Part shown: positions 35,367 through 47,618 of the stretch, piece by piece
How positions within the stretch are numbered: position 1 is the stretch's first letter
Layout of the letters: each line of letters begins with the position of its first letter
Assembly (NCBI GenBank): GCA_029448655.1
Contig: JACCLO010000016.1
Location: forward strand, 62,001 to 126,000
Origin: Wolfiporia cocos
Taxonomy: Eukaryota; Basidiomycota; Agaricomycetes; Polyporales; Phaeolaceae
DNA length: 64,000 nt
Direction: 5' to 3'
Translations under genes and position numbers: made by a program
Notes under the pieces: generated by a model
Database searches by the model: none
Seen by the model: the letters and a program-made list of their open reading frames with translations, nothing else
Told to the model about the DNA's origin: nothing

Positions 35367-36670
35367 ATGGATCCATCACAGCAAATCGAGGCTGCGTCCA
35401 AGTTTCTCTTGCAGGCCCCCCCGGGCGAGATCAACGACGTGCTGAACGGCGAGTCAACATCCTGTGTCTCATCTTCGTGAACGCGACGCGACCTGGCAGG
35501 CCGTTTCGGACAGATGTGCGCAACATCGTCTCGGACGATGAGTCGTTGCAAGCTGGTCTACTCCCGGCTTTGCGCGAGTACAATCTAGCACAGTTCACAA
35601 CCGCAGATGTGCCAGGTCACAACCACCAAGTACGCACCGTCCGTCGCGTGCTACACGATCATGTCGGTGACTCACGGAACCGCTGAATACCTTCAGTCCA
35701 TCATCAGTGAAGCTGCGAGGATGTCCAAACCTAGCACTGAAGGAGAGGAGACAGAGGAATCGGATAGGTTCTGGGATCCACGATCTCGCACCAGCTTCCG
35801 CTTTGATCACCTCAGCCTGGTGCGTGTCACGATCTTCTATGTGTGTACCTCATCTTACCTACGAGATAAACGAGTAGGAAACGTCCGAACCTGAACCTGT
35901 TGAACCTGACGAGGAATCAGAGCCATTCCGGTCAGCTGAAGAGTCAATCTCGCGTACCATCTCCTCATCCGTCTTCCAGGGCAGCGTTGGAATCCGCCTC
36001 CCTCACATATCTCGCTGCTCACTATCATGACGGCGTCACCTCCGTATTCCCCGCATCAGGATTCACTTCTCGCTACTACGTTCAGATTGTTGCCAATAAG
36101 TACAACCCCTCAAATTACTGGTACGGCCATTGCTGCATGACCATTGCTGTGGCTTAGACATATCCAGGTCCGGTCGATGGCGCTCCGAGTACACTGTCGA
36201 CTTGGAGGAGAGGACCCTCAAAGGGAGGATTCTAGTGAACGTGCACTATTACGAGCAAGGCAACGTGCGTTTCTCTCCCCAGAACCTTCGCTTCCTTTGA
36301 CATCGGATGGGATCGTGCCGTAGGTCCAGCTCTCCACCACACACTCCATTGACCTGCCACTTCCTCCCGCGATCACGCCTTCATCCGCCGCAGCCTCCGC
36401 GTCAAAGGTCCTCGCACTTGTCGATGCCGAGGAGGGCAAGTACCAGACGTCGCTGAACGAAACGTACGCGGAGATGAGCGAGAAGACATTCAAGGGTCTC
36501 CGGAGGGCGCTCCCGATGACGCGCTCCAAGCTCGACTGGGACAAGGTAATGTTGCCCCGCTCTGGTTGCGCGTCGCGGTCCAGACTGACGACGCCGCAAA
36601 TCCGTAGGTGCTCGGATACAAGCTTGGTGCGGAGCTGTCCTCGAACCGGGGCATGTTCGGCTCATCGTAG
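35367..36670 (+). CDS. CAP1: F-actin-capping protein subunit alpha
   Basis: Alpha half of the CapZ heterodimer that caps barbed ends of actin filaments. Exon 1 reads MDPSQQIEAASKFLLQAPPG then EINDVLN and joins by a GC-AG intron to DVRNIVSDDESLQAGLLPAL. Later exons give PVEPDEESEPFRSAEESIS, the core QIVANKYNPSNYWYGH, ERTLKGRILVNVHYYEQGNV and EMSEKTFKGLRRALPMTRS. The last exon is LGYKLGAELSSNRGMFGSS with TAG at 36668-36670. The length (about 300 residues expected), order and C-terminal tentacle region fit the family. Five or six short introns. The gene symbol follows the yeast alpha-subunit name. Confidence 0.92.
35449..35513 (+). other. CAP1: GC-AG intron in the capping protein gene
   Basis: A 65-nt intron with donor GCGAGT and acceptor GACAG. 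Codons ..AAC G | AT GTG CGC join to give E-I-N-D-V-L-N-D-V-R-N-I, the expected continuous family sequence. No alternative GT donor gives this frame. Confidence 0.75.
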
Positions 36671-37138
36671 TTGTTCGTTGGATTATCGTCGGCTCGATGC
36701 TAGAGAGGCGGATGCAAACATGGCATATTGTATTAAGAAATGGACATGCATTATTTTCAATTCATGACAGAGACAGCTAGGATCCGAGAGCAAGCCGTGA
36801 TCATCAGTGTGCTGCTTAGGCTGAAGCAACCGCAACCGTGTTCTCGGGTGCGCGCAACAGTAGTCGGGCCTAGCGGCGGAGCCGTTTTCAGGAGACTGAG
36901 GGCAAGCCCCGCGCGTCACACTTCAATACCTCCTGCCACACCAATGCCACACCTTCCTCTTCACAACCTACTTGCATTCCGTTGTCACGTAAGATGTAGT
37001 ACTCCCTATGCGGAGTCTGCACGCTTGCAAGGGCGCCGTGCATCGTGCGTCCGCAGGATGTGGTGAAATGTACACTTTCAACGTGATGGTGTCTAGATGG
37101 GCGTAAGAAGGCTAGCATGGAAGGGGATAAGCGTTCGC
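36671..37138. other. Convergent 3' intergenic region
   Basis: A tail-to-tail gap between the capping protein gene and the SAP-domain gene. No gene or RNA recognised. Confidence 0.45.
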
Positions 37139-39661
37139 TCACTCAGGCAGATACAAATTCACAGAGGGAGGCTTCATTCTACTGGCTGTGGCGTCGGTCC
37201 GACTGGGCATGCCAGCGAACTCCTGTGCCATACTCGTTGCTGACATCCATCGCCCGCTAATGCTGTAGATTTTGAACATTCAGCTACATCGCCATATTAC
37301 AGGGACAGAGGGATGGCGGAGATCACTGACCTGTTTGCGATAACGCAAGCAAAAACATACCTCTCCGCTACGACACGCTTGACTTCGCCTAATTTGCCTT
37401 CCCCGCTGACACGGTTAAGCCACAGACGGCTTATACCACGTTCGTACTCCTCGTGGTTTGGCCACTTCACTAGCTCATTTAGCCGACCGCAGGAATGAGT
37501 TACAGTAGATGACGGCATATTTTCCGCGATATATGCGGACCAATCCGCTCGTGCTGGGTATGTGTTGATGTTCGATTGATCGTGTTGCTTTCCATTTCCT
37601 GGAAGAGAGCCATCGGCCTGCCTTCCGATCACCTCGCAGGTGGCTTCCAGGACGTAGAATGTCTCCCTGAGTTGTAGATGGCGCGCCGAATTGCTCGGTA
37701 ACGCAGTAGTGACACTCCAGATTTCGCCCTGAATGACCTCTTGTGTATCGACGACGGCTCTGTGCAGCCAAGGGTTGGATGACATGTCCCTGCTGCCGCT
37801 CCCAACGGACAGTGCGAACCACAGCCTAGAAGTGACAAATCTTTCCCAAACAAGATGTCATCGGGTGGGGCTTCATCGTACCTAAGTATTGCCTACCGTA
37901 TGGCGATGGACAACTGTCGTTCGCTATCTGGGCTCGCCCAGAGCCGATCAGCAATCGGAGCAGGTATACCGCAAGTCTTGTAGAAATGAGCTACAAAGGA
38001 TGACTCGTACGCCGCACGTCGCTGCATTGCCTCGGTCTGTCGCACTCGTAGATAGGGCCACATGTTGATCATAGCGGATGAGTATCGCTGAGTGACGTCT
38101 TGTACGAGGCGTTTGCCATTATAGTAGCGATCAAGCAAATGAGACGCAGATAAGTACACTGTAATAGCAAGGTCATCAGCAGTTGTTTGCAAAATCACCG
38201 TCCCTAGCATAGTTCAATGTAGAATATTCCGTGTGCCTTTCCCGTACCTGCATAGCGGAACATACGTGAGACCAGCCTACATTGTCTCCGCTCCTCGTCC
38301 GATAACCCGCTCAGGATGATGACCCATCGCTGTATGCGCTTGCGATGAGATAGCGATGGAGGTAGAGAGATTGGGACAAGATTAGGAATTGGCAAAACGG
38401 GTAGCAACTCCAAGCCATGTTGAATCATTAATTTACTGTCCGTAGCTTTGAAAGAGTCTAGAGTCGACATTGCTTGGGGGTATTGAACGCTTTGATGAGC
38501 TGAGCTGCTGACGTTCGCCATTTCCAGGTTTGGGGGATCGTTTGCGACGAGGCGTTTGTATACAACAAGTTTCTTGAATCGTCTTCCTGTATTCTTAACG
38601 TCAAACGCCTTAGGGAGGGCTGGCTTCGTGGTCGCAGATTCCAGAGTCTCGTCAGGACGTGAAGCAAGCTTAGTTGAAGGATTCTTATTGGGTAATGCAG
38701 TCGGAATAACAGGCTGATGAGTCGGCAGTAGCAGGCTTCTGAATGTCGAGGATGGGCGCGAAACGGGCGGCGGCGGGAGCACGAAGGATTCGGCAAGAGC
38801 TATGATGCTAGGTTCAGTCTTGCGCTTCTTTGCAGATATAGTGGGCGCATCAGATGTCCTCTTTGTAACCGTGGACCGTCGATTAGAAATAGATACAACC
38901 GGAGATTGAGTTATGAAGTCAGCTCTCGCAGAAGCTGACTCTGAGCAGATCGCTTCTCGTGTCCTGTTAGCGGGTCCGGTACGTAGAGAGGGCTGATACA
39001 AGTCAGGGGAGGCAGCAGTAATCACGCTCTTATGCGGTCTTATGAGCGCATCATCACTGGTTTGACAAACAACTGCAGCGTGAGCTATCAGTGCAGGCGC
39101 CGATGAACCATTCGATACGAGGATAGGAACAGCATTCGAGGTAGTCTTCGCTTGATCGGAGGCTGGCTTGGAAGCATCGTACAATCCGACAGACGACGGG
39201 TCATCGCTCTTGGTCGCAACACTTGCGGCCTTGGGTTGCTTTGCGCGTGGTTGTGATTTCGACTTCTTGGTAAGGGCTAAAGGAGCACCAGAGGATACAG
39301 TTTCCGCGCAGGATGCGAGAGGCTGTGCCACAGAAGCGGTTGCTACGGGCTGAATAGAAGCACATGTATGATGCGTAGATGTATCGTCCAACTGGTGCTG
39401 AAGATTGCGCATATAGTCGGCTTCAGCACGCCCTTGCGCCATTTCGCTGATATTATCGGGTATTTTACATGGGTTTGCATCCTTCTGGTATGGTTGAATG
39501 CCTCCATTGTCGACAAGTTTCTGTAGCAGAGCACTCTTGCCTAGCTTCGAATAACCGGTGATCTTCCAAGCTTTGCAAAGCGCCTTCAGCTGAGGCACGG
39601 TGAGCTTGCTTATATCAGTAGACAGAGATCCTGTCATATTCGGACTGCCTTCACCCGCCAT
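37139..39661 (-). CDS. SAP-domain protein, function unknown
   Basis: Starts at 39661. Near residues 20-50 lies a SAP motif (LTVPQLKALCKAWKITGYS), a small helix pair that binds DNA or RNA. A long Ser/Thr/Pro-rich linker (about residues 80-400) with KKRK-type basic patches follows. A globular C-terminal part is then spliced from four exons: LSDEERRQCRLVSRMFRYAG, ITVYLSASHLLDRYYNGKRL, WFALSVGSGSRDMSSNPWLH, KWPNHEEYERGISRLWLNRV and ISGRWMSATSMAQEFAGMPS, ending YLPE-TGA at 37139-37141. The in-frame TAG at 37893-37895 lies inside a 56-nt intron (GTAGGC..GAAAG). The SAP region suggests a nuclear role; I do not recognise the C-terminal domain. It is divergent from the coiled-coil gene over 378 bp. 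Confidence 0.8.
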
Positions 39662-40039
39662 TTCCTACGGCGAGACTTGAGGTGAGACTACGGCGGTATA
39701 CGTACAATAATGGAAAATTAATATGATCTGAGGGCATGTGCGTACCAGGCGTCCTATGCGCTTTTGAGATGAGGACACTACAAACTATGGGTCAATATCC
39801 GTTATTGCAGACGGCGTATTCGAAACTAGCAATCAAGAAGGTTGAGAGGCCCCGGCGTTTATATTTGTGCCCTTCTGATGGTGGGCCACAATGCCACGTG
39901 CTCACGATTATTGGTATTGGCGCGTTCTCAACTCCCAATCCTGCTTCAACTTGAACTGAACCGGGTGTGCAACCCAGATACGCCTGGCGACATTTTGCAG
40001 CTTGTTTAGCCCGTATCACGAAACTGATTTATACCAGCG
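39662..40039. promoter_or_regulatory. Bidirectional promoter region
   Basis: A 378-bp gap between divergent start codons of the SAP-domain gene (minus) and the coiled-coil gene (plus). No specific sites assigned. Confidence 0.45.
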
Positions 40040-41334
40040 ATGGCGATCATGGACTCTAGCAACGGAGACCAAGATATTATGCGCGTGTGGTCGTTGCTCT
40101 CAGAGGTCTCTGAGCAACTCAGTCAGAATCGGTCAACGGCCGTGTCACTGCACACTCTGGCTAGTGAAATCAAGGTACGCACAACTAATTGAAGCGTACA
40201 GCTATACGTAGTGCTCACGGCACAGCAGACACAAGCAATTCACTCCCAAACCGGCTTTGTGCTTAGGCGGTCAGTCACAGTTGTCTATTGCAATCGCTCA
40301 GATAAGTTCAATATACCGATGTAGCTTTAACCTAGACAAGCCCAAAGGTTAGAGCTATTGTCCTCAGGTTAGACGATACGTGGTGACGATCCCAGCAGAA
40401 GTGTACGATGCTGAGTTGGAGCGTATGAACGCGGCTATGTCCGCAGAGAACCAGACACTGCAAAATGATAATCGGCAACTGAATGCGCTCATTCGCGAGT
40501 ATGAACAGACACTCGAGAACTTAATGAGCTCATTTCGTTCCCGCGCTGTAAGCATGCCCCAACATGATTATCATATATCTCATGTTGCTGTTCCCAGTTT
40601 GAAGTTCAAGAACGTGAACTTGCGCTAATGCGTGCCTACGAACAAGTAATCATTCAACGCGAGACAGAGGCGTTAGAAGCCGCTCTTGCTGCGGACAGCG
40701 ACCGCTCGGAGAGCCTCGCGCGGGTTGGTCGCCTGCTGCGTGTTGTCATGCGCAAGCTGAACGGCGAGGATGTCAAAGTTTGTGAAGCGCTGACATCGAC
40801 AGAAGCCCTTGGTAGATCTGCGCAGGCAGGTCCGTCAAGATGGCCATCATCGGCAACGCTCGGTGCAGCAGCGAGCGGGGGCGACCAAGCTGATCCGGCT
40901 GATACTGCTCCCGAAAACGCGCCTACAGACGAAGCGGATTCGGAGTCGGACCCGGAAACCAGCAGCGACGAGGACCCTGACATGCTGCAAAGGAGACTCG
41001 CAGCCGCGGAATGGGCACTCGAACGAGAGAGCGAGCTTGCACGACTTGAGCGCGAGAACGAGGAGTTGCGTAATCTACTAAACGGGGTCTGGAATCCGGA
41101 GGTTGCAGCATCGCGGGCAGCCATCCCGCGCTCCGAAGTCAACGTGCCGAGCGAGTCTGGCAGAATGTCGCCCGCGGAGCTGAGTGTGAGGGCAAGTCAG
41201 CTTGGTGGTCGTCCGGGGACTGTAGGACCATTTGGAACATACAAGAGGCGGGCCATTTCACAGATCTCGAGGTATGTTTGATGCTGAAGAATTGCTGAAC
41301 CCATTTTGACACTCCCCTTAGTGGTCCAGTTTAG
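40040..41334 (+). CDS. Coiled-coil protein, SIKE/FGFR1OP2-like (possible STRIPAK subunit)
   Basis: Begins MAIMDSSNGDQDIMRVWSLL at 40040. Spliced exons read SQTGFVLRRFNLDKPKAEVY, then ELERMNAAMSAENQTLQNDN and REYEQTLENLMSSFRSRA. After GTAAGC..CCCAG it reads FEVQERELALMRAYEQVI, RLLRVVMRKLNG and, after an acidic low-complexity stretch, ELARLERENEELRNLLNG. The heptad-rich pattern, the Y-E-Q-T-L-E..M-S..F-R and E-N-E-E-L-R-N-L-L motifs and their spacing resemble SIKE/FGFR1OP2 proteins, known in fungi as STRIPAK-associated coiled-coil subunits. The last intron (GTATGT..CTTAG) would give the end SSGPV-TAG at 41332-41334; otherwise the frame stops at 41281. The gene is likely real; the family call is moderate. 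Confidence 0.7.
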
Positions 41335-42589
41335 TGGTCCAGTTTAATTCCCGTCGTTTATTCCGTCGTTTGATACCCTAGGTGATTACTACATGACGGA
41401 TGGGAACATTTATCGGGAATTTGTGATTTCCTTCGCTTCATATGCCATTGACCCCAAACTCCTTCGACAAGCTGCTGAAGCGATGATCATCTACATTCTC
41501 CGGTGACCGATGCGGTACATGTTTAGCATTCTCGATAGCCTAAATCATTTGCGTGTTTGGGTCCTCTGGCACTATCATATGACAGACATGTGCACACTGA
41601 CAGGAATGATCCCGATCATGCGCCCTCTTGCCAAAAATCGCCGCCGTCATGTAGTAGTTTGTAGTATGTCCACGTCAGATGCAATTGCACTCGAAACCCC
41701 ATTGACAGAGTTTCTCCGGATCCGTGGGCACACCTGTAAGATCCTGTTGGGGCCCTATATTTATCCTTCGCCCTCTCCGATTTATGCGTCATTTGCTCAC
41801 AGTCGACGTGACCTTTTGGTTTGAATACCAGCGTTCACCAGATACTCTCACAAGTCAATATAATAATGTCATAGTCGGCAGCATGTGCACGCGGCGTGCT
41901 TCGAATTTATTGCTAACGTCAGTTTTAGGACTGGCAAGTGCGCTATGGCTAATCGCCTCATCGAGGATTGATCGAGCAGCGTTCTCCTTATTGTGAAAGG
42001 CGATGCAGCAGACTCATGGGTGATGATTCGCCACAGCTTCGACGCTAGTTGACGCTGACGCACAGTTTGTTGCACAGAAATCGAGCATCTCTCAATTGGC
42101 AAGTGTAGCGTTGTCCCGATAGCACTCCCGACCGGGTGCCACCACTCGAATCAATGGCTGCCTGCATATTCGTGACATCATGGCGCAATCTGACATTTGA
42201 GCGAGCAGGATCATGTAGGGCGAACACACGCCAACTCCAAGCCTTACGTAAAAATGTCAGAGCACTAGCCAGAAGAAATACAACATGTATCTCACGTATC
42301 GACTAGTTTGTTGACATATAATCACTGCAGCAGAAGTCTAGCCCGAATCAAATCCTCACCATTGCCGCATGACAAAGAACTGAACTTATTGGAAGTGAAA
42401 GGCGCGAAAATGATTGACGCAGAACCGTCAGCTCCATCACATCATCATCCCCGCACATTACAACATAGATTATTTTCGTTCTCTCCTACATCATAGGGAG
42501 TGATAATGCAATGTAGTACCTCAATCCACCGCGAACGGACGCCCAAAATCAACTGCGGGCCCATCTCGCTCCTCATGATTCATGAGCAC
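41335..42589. other. Intergenic stretch
   Basis: No gene recognised. Just after the coiled-coil gene a 13-bp unit TTTAGTGGTCCAG is almost tandemly duplicated (41318-41344). A 104-codon frame at 41510-41824 lacks recognisable motifs. Confidence 0.4.
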
Positions 42590-44640
42590 TCAGCATTTCT
42601 GAGCTCTGTCTCTTCCTACCCTTCCTCTATACCTGATATTACATGGTCTCGATGGCATGCTGACCATTGTCTTCAGATAATCCCTGCGTTAGCATGATGC
42701 AATATCACACTATCCTCTACTCGTACCTGGTAGTTGTGTTCTGGGAATGGTATATCCAGACGCAGTTCCATTCGGCGGATCAGGGTAGCCAGGATTGTGC
42801 CTACTTGTACATACGCAAACTACAAATGACCGCTCAGCGATTGAGATTATGATATTACGCAGAGGGAATGCCCACCTGCTCGCCAATGCATCTGTGTTTT
42901 CCTGCTCCGAAGGGAAGGTATGGGCTATGTAAACCCTTGCTAACAAGGCCCCAGCCGTAGTCAACTTGCTCACTCGGGTCCAGGTCATCGATTTTGAATA
43001 CGTTCGTGCCATCATTCCATCTCTTCGGCTCCCACTTCATAGGATCAGTGAATACCTCCGCATCGATCTGGGTGACTGCCGGGCTTCCCAGGACAAAATG
43101 ACCCTTCGGTATAACGTATATTCCGTCCTCAGAGGGCTTTGCTAGAGCTCGCGGAACGGGAGTATCATGAAGGGCTTTCCTCATAAGAGTATGAGCAGGA
43201 GGATCAATGCGGAGTGTCTCGCGTATGACGGCATCTAGTATGGGTAGTGCGCGGAGATGTTCATATGTCATAGGACGCCAATGCCCATCGCTGTCCAAGA
43301 AGTGTTTCGCTTGCTCATCATAGAGTTCTTCGCTTCAGAAATTAAGCGCAAGAATATGTGGCCATTGAGTAGAGCGACAAATACTCACGCGATATCGGGT
43401 CTGTCGGCCAAATGTAGCAGCGCCCATGAGCCAGCAGCCGCATTTGTATCCTCACCTCCCAGAAATAGCGCTACCATTAAGTGGGCGATCTCTCGGGAGG
43501 TCAAATATCGCCCATCGCGATATGTCTGAGTCAACAGGAACGCTATAATATCATCTTCCTAATTAACGTCGCAGTTAATATCAACGATATATTCTGTTGA
43601 TTGGTACCTACCTGAGTAGTTCCACTCCTTCGCTGTTCGATAATACTTGTATACACCTCGTTGACCTTGATTCTAGCTCTGTCCCTCCTCCTGTAGCTCT
43701 CCAAGGGCAGGTGAGGAAAAAAGAAGTTGATCGCAGCCAGACCACCGTTAAGATCGCGTAATTGCTGCGCGAAAGAGGTATCAAGTGCATTTCTGACTTC
43801 AGGGCCTTGCAGTGTGCTAGATGCTGTCAATACCACCACTTCTGAAATCACATCGATGACATCAAATGAGGCCCACTCGGTGGGACTCCCATGTTGTAGT
43901 ACACTGAACAGAGGAGAAGTGTCGAGATAATGATCTACCTCTTCCGCAATCAAATCGACATATACACGGAACTTCTCCGGAGAGAGTCCAGTCTTGATGA
44001 ATTTTTTCTGTTCCATGAACACTTCATGAGGTACATCATAGATGACGTCCTCCCCAAATACTGGGGTAAAAAAACGCTGCGTATGACCCAATATAATCGC
44101 TGAGCCTGAATGTACTCATATCGCGGCTGGTCACTTACACAGTACGCATCTTTTGCAGAGAGAACATCGGGTTCTCCGCTGAAGAAGAATCTATTACCCT
44201 CCTTTCCGAGTACGGCTGTTATGGGTTTTCCAAAGAGGTAGAACGTGAAAACATCGCCGTACTGTTTAACACGATGAGTTCCCATCACGCAAGTAATGCA
44301 TAATTCGAGATAGACCTTTTCTCTGCATGTGCAGAGGAATCTGACGGGATGCAGTCCATAGGACGCGGTAGATCCCCAAAACGGGATCCAATGGAATACT
44401 ACAGGAGGGCGTGTTTTGTCACGCGGAGCGATCTATTTTGGATCCGGTTAGGAAGAGCTATGTCTTTGTGATCGGAAATCGAAAGTGACTAACTAGCTGT
44501 GAGAGGACATGAAGCATTAGGAGAAGAAAGATAGCCAAAGGTAGAGCCAGGATTGGTCTACAATTATTGAAGCTATGCAGTGGTTGTACGTGAGCCTCGT
44601 TTGAATCCACATTGCATGCAGAGATTGTAACTTTGAGCAT
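42590..44640 (-). CDS. Cytochrome P450, CYP51-family paralogue with atypical I-helix
   Basis: Starts MLKVTISACNVDSNEAHVQP at 44640, with a membrane anchor (PILALPLAIFLLLMLHVL). Splicing gives RPPVVFHWIPFWGSTASYGL, YGDVFTFYLFGKPITAVLG, FFTPVFGEDVIYDVPHEVFM, ASSTLQGPEVRNALDTSFAQ and LPLESYRRRDRARIKVNEVY, all landmarks of sterol 14-alpha-demethylase (CYP51). The ExxR is in RETLRIDPP and the heme loop is PFGAGKHRCIGEQ followed by FAYVQVGTILATLIRRMEL. The end reads TMVSMPSRPCNIRYRGRVGR; stop 42590-42592. About nine introns of 50-65 nt. The I-helix reads LFLGGEDTNAAAGSWALLHL, where CYP51 proteins have GGQHTSAATSSW. The gene appears complete. It may be an ER-bound, neofunctionalised CYP51 rather than the essential ERG11. 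Confidence 0.88.
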
Positions 44641-46380
44641 CTTGCAAGAGACTCGCAGGCGAGAGGGCTGAGGGGTCTAACGCGATGGGTAGGTGGTATA
44701 CGGCGAACATCCATACATATAAGATCTCATCGCTCAATGATTATCGCTCAATGGTTATCATTTTCGTTTGATTCTTGGCGATTGGCCGTGAAAGTTCCCA
44801 TGGGTAGCAGGTTCTGTGGACAACAATAGGGCAACGAATAAGCCAATGACAAGTTGACGGGATAGCGTGCGACAGTAGCATAATGATGGGCCAGTGAATG
44901 AGTATTACATAATAAGTACTAGATCAAGTGTGGTCATCGATTCACCACGAAGTCCATCCCAAGAATTCGAATTCCACGCCTGTCAGACCGTCATCAAACG
45001 GTGTGCAATATAGTCCCAAGGCACGGACACAACATACCCTTGATTTTGCACTATTAGTGCCACGAATCAATTAATCAAGACTGATCAGATGATGAAAAGT
45101 CAGCAGAAGATTGTATGCAGCTGTCTGGCTGAGTAAGGATGCACAGGACCTCAAGTGATAGTGCGCGACAACTTCAGTTCGCAGCATCCAAATCCAATTG
45201 TGGGCTGCCTTGGCATAGCTACATAGGTTGTGAACCAGTTACGTAAGTCGCTAGGTGGGCTTGTGGCCTCTCAAAGTCCGACAAACCACCCCTCATGGAG
45301 GAGAGAATGCCTGAGCGGTATTAGCTAGAGATCTGAACCCTTCGTTGGTCGCTCTAACCGCAAACGGAAACTATGGGCGTCTTCCGGAGTTGCAAACCTT
45401 GGTCCGCCGCGGCGCCGACGCCATAGGAAAAATTCTCGGTAGCTTCTCATTTTTTGCTGTATTCTCCTATTAGGTCTGCTGATATTTTGACATAGGCACC
45501 AGGTACAACGATCCGGCGCATGAGGACTTATGCCCCTCGCTCTTAAAAACTAAATGAATTTATTCACATGCTTTGAATATGATTGAGATGACCGATGATA
45601 ATAGCTCATGGCGTCGACGCCTTTGTGGACCAATCAGAGAGCCCGCTTCTCCGCCGCGGCGCAGCTTCCAGACAAGGGGTGACTGGTATTGAAATGTTAT
45701 AAAAATAGGGACTAGCCATGCATAGTCAGGGTTGTGGGCGTCAATATACACGTGTTTTATTGTGATCACCATGTGCGCGTATTACGTGACGTATATGCTC
45801 TTTAGTATGACCAATAGGTCGTCTCGAGCATGTGGCGTTCATCATATCAAGGAGCCTCAGGCAATTGCAGGTAATTGGGCCATATCACAATTGACAGCCA
45901 TTATCATCATCAGCAATTCCATCACCGCATCCTTGCCTCTGGTAAGAAAACATTCATCCTACTTACCCGATCTACCAGCGTGTTGTACTCCTGATGGCAT
46001 CTATCAGGGTAAGTCTTTGTTATGTAAGTGCCCACTAGTTGATGATGAATTCGTCCACAGCTGTGCACATGTACATCTGTAGACATTTCTGCCTCATGGA
46101 TGTACGTATGCACGCTTGCTTGACGTTGAAGCTCAGGGACAGCCGGATGCATCTTCATCAGAAAGATGATTGGCTGCACATTCCATTGAGCTGGCCAAAC
46201 ACGTATCACATACTGAAAGGATCGTGATGTTTGATAGGGCAGTAACAACACAGTGAAACTTGTCGGAGATGAGCTTTGTTCTAAACGGGACTCTATAAGC
46301 TGATTGGGACAGGAGATAAAGACCTCGAGGAAACGTCAACCCGAATTCACTTTATCCCTGTTCCATTCATCGGTGCAAGC
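44641..46380. other. Intergenic stretch
   Basis: A 1.7-kb gap between the divergent P450 and the seven-TM gene. Two GC-rich patches containing CCGCCGCGGCG occur near 45408 and 45652. No gene or repeat pair resolved. Confidence 0.4.
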
Positions 46381-47618
46381 ATGACGCTCAATCCCTCCAC
46401 CAGCATATCCTCTGGTTCAAATGCTACCAGCATTCCTCTCAGCGTTTATTACCCACCTCCTGGCACGAACTGGCTTGCCACTATCGACGTCTCGATACCA
46501 TTCCTTTTAATTGGTTCCACATTGGGTGCGGTGCTGGTTACATTACTTGCCGCTTTGTTATTTTTCTCTACCCCCGCGGTTCGGTGCACTCCTGTCTTCG
46601 TCTTGAATCTGGTCGCGGTCATCCTCGGAATTGCGCAGGCTGCGCTCAATTTGGAGGATGAAGTGCGCGTCTAGTTTACAATTTCTGTTTCTGGAACGGC
46701 GTAAAAAATCTCACTCGATAATATGGGCAGATACATACATTGAAATACCCTACCATTCCCATTGCGCGCTCTATCGATGTTGCCCTTGGAGCATTCAGCG
46801 GATATTTACCGATCCTCGTGGATTGTATTCTTCTCATCCGACTCTATGCTGTCTATCCACCATCCCAGACATCACGCAAGAAATTCATTGCTGTGATGAC
46901 TATGCCGATCCTGCTAAAGGTCGCTCGCTTCATCAATACGACAATCTACATAACCAACTTCAGCAACCACGCACGATCTCTCATCTCTACAGCGACTGCT
47001 GCTGGTGGATCTCCGCTGCTGACGTCTTCGCTCCCTTCTGTGAAGATCCAGTGGTTCCTCGAAGTATTCGATGACCTGTAAGTAATTTGCATATGCAGGC
47101 GTTCCAGCTCATCACTGCCTTCACGGATATCTAGCGCTTCCTCGGGACTGTTCCTATTCCGCATTTGGGAATCAGGAAATCCATTTGACCGCGACCGTGA
47201 GTCTTGAATGATACCTGGTTCATCTTTTCAAATGAATAGTTCAAATGCAGGTACCATATCGCAAAAGATCCGGACATTATTCTGGATAGCCGCGTCGAAT
47301 TTCGTCCTTCCAGTCATTCTAGGAGTCATCCAGATTACAATCTTTATGGCGACTCCCAAACGATATCTCATTGCATTGTATGTGGAGCAAGTCAACTTGG
47401 AGGTTACAATAGTAGGGGTGGTATTCGCTACCGTCTGGGTAGCAGAACGCCGTTGGTGGTTAGCAAATAACCTGAGCGAAAATTCCACCACACAAATCGA
47501 TTCTGGCCCTCTGCGCGGTTACAAGGAGAAAGTAGGTGACGGCATTGTCTTTGCTCCGAGACCTGTAGGGGAGTCCTTCACGGCATCTGAGCTGGACACC
47601 TCTCTATCCACTGTTTGA
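46381..47618 (+). CDS. Seven-transmembrane protein, orphan fungal family
   Basis: Exon 1 (from 46381) gives an outer N-terminal tail with N-x-S/T sites and two helices (IPFLLIGSTLGAVLVTLLAA and VFVLNLVAVILGIAQAALN). It splices (GTGCGC..GGCAG) to IHTLKYPTIPIARSIDVALG, then helices GYLPILVDCILLIRLYAVY and PILLKVARFINTTIYI. It continues over a 56-nt intron to ASSGLFLFRIWESGNPFDRD, then TISQKIRTLFWIAASNFVLP and EQVNLEVTIVGVVFATVWVA. The stop is at 47616-47618. Seven hydrophobic helices and a short polar tail fit a receptor-like topology; the family is not one I can name. Such proteins are abundant and uncharacterised in Agaricomycetes. No lesions. Confidence 0.75.

Noticed and set aside
37893..37895. 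In-frame TAG in the SAP-domain gene, first taken as a premature stop or readthrough site
   Set aside because: It lies inside a 56-nt intron (GTAGGC..GAAAG) whose removal gives a continuous, family-like reading frame.
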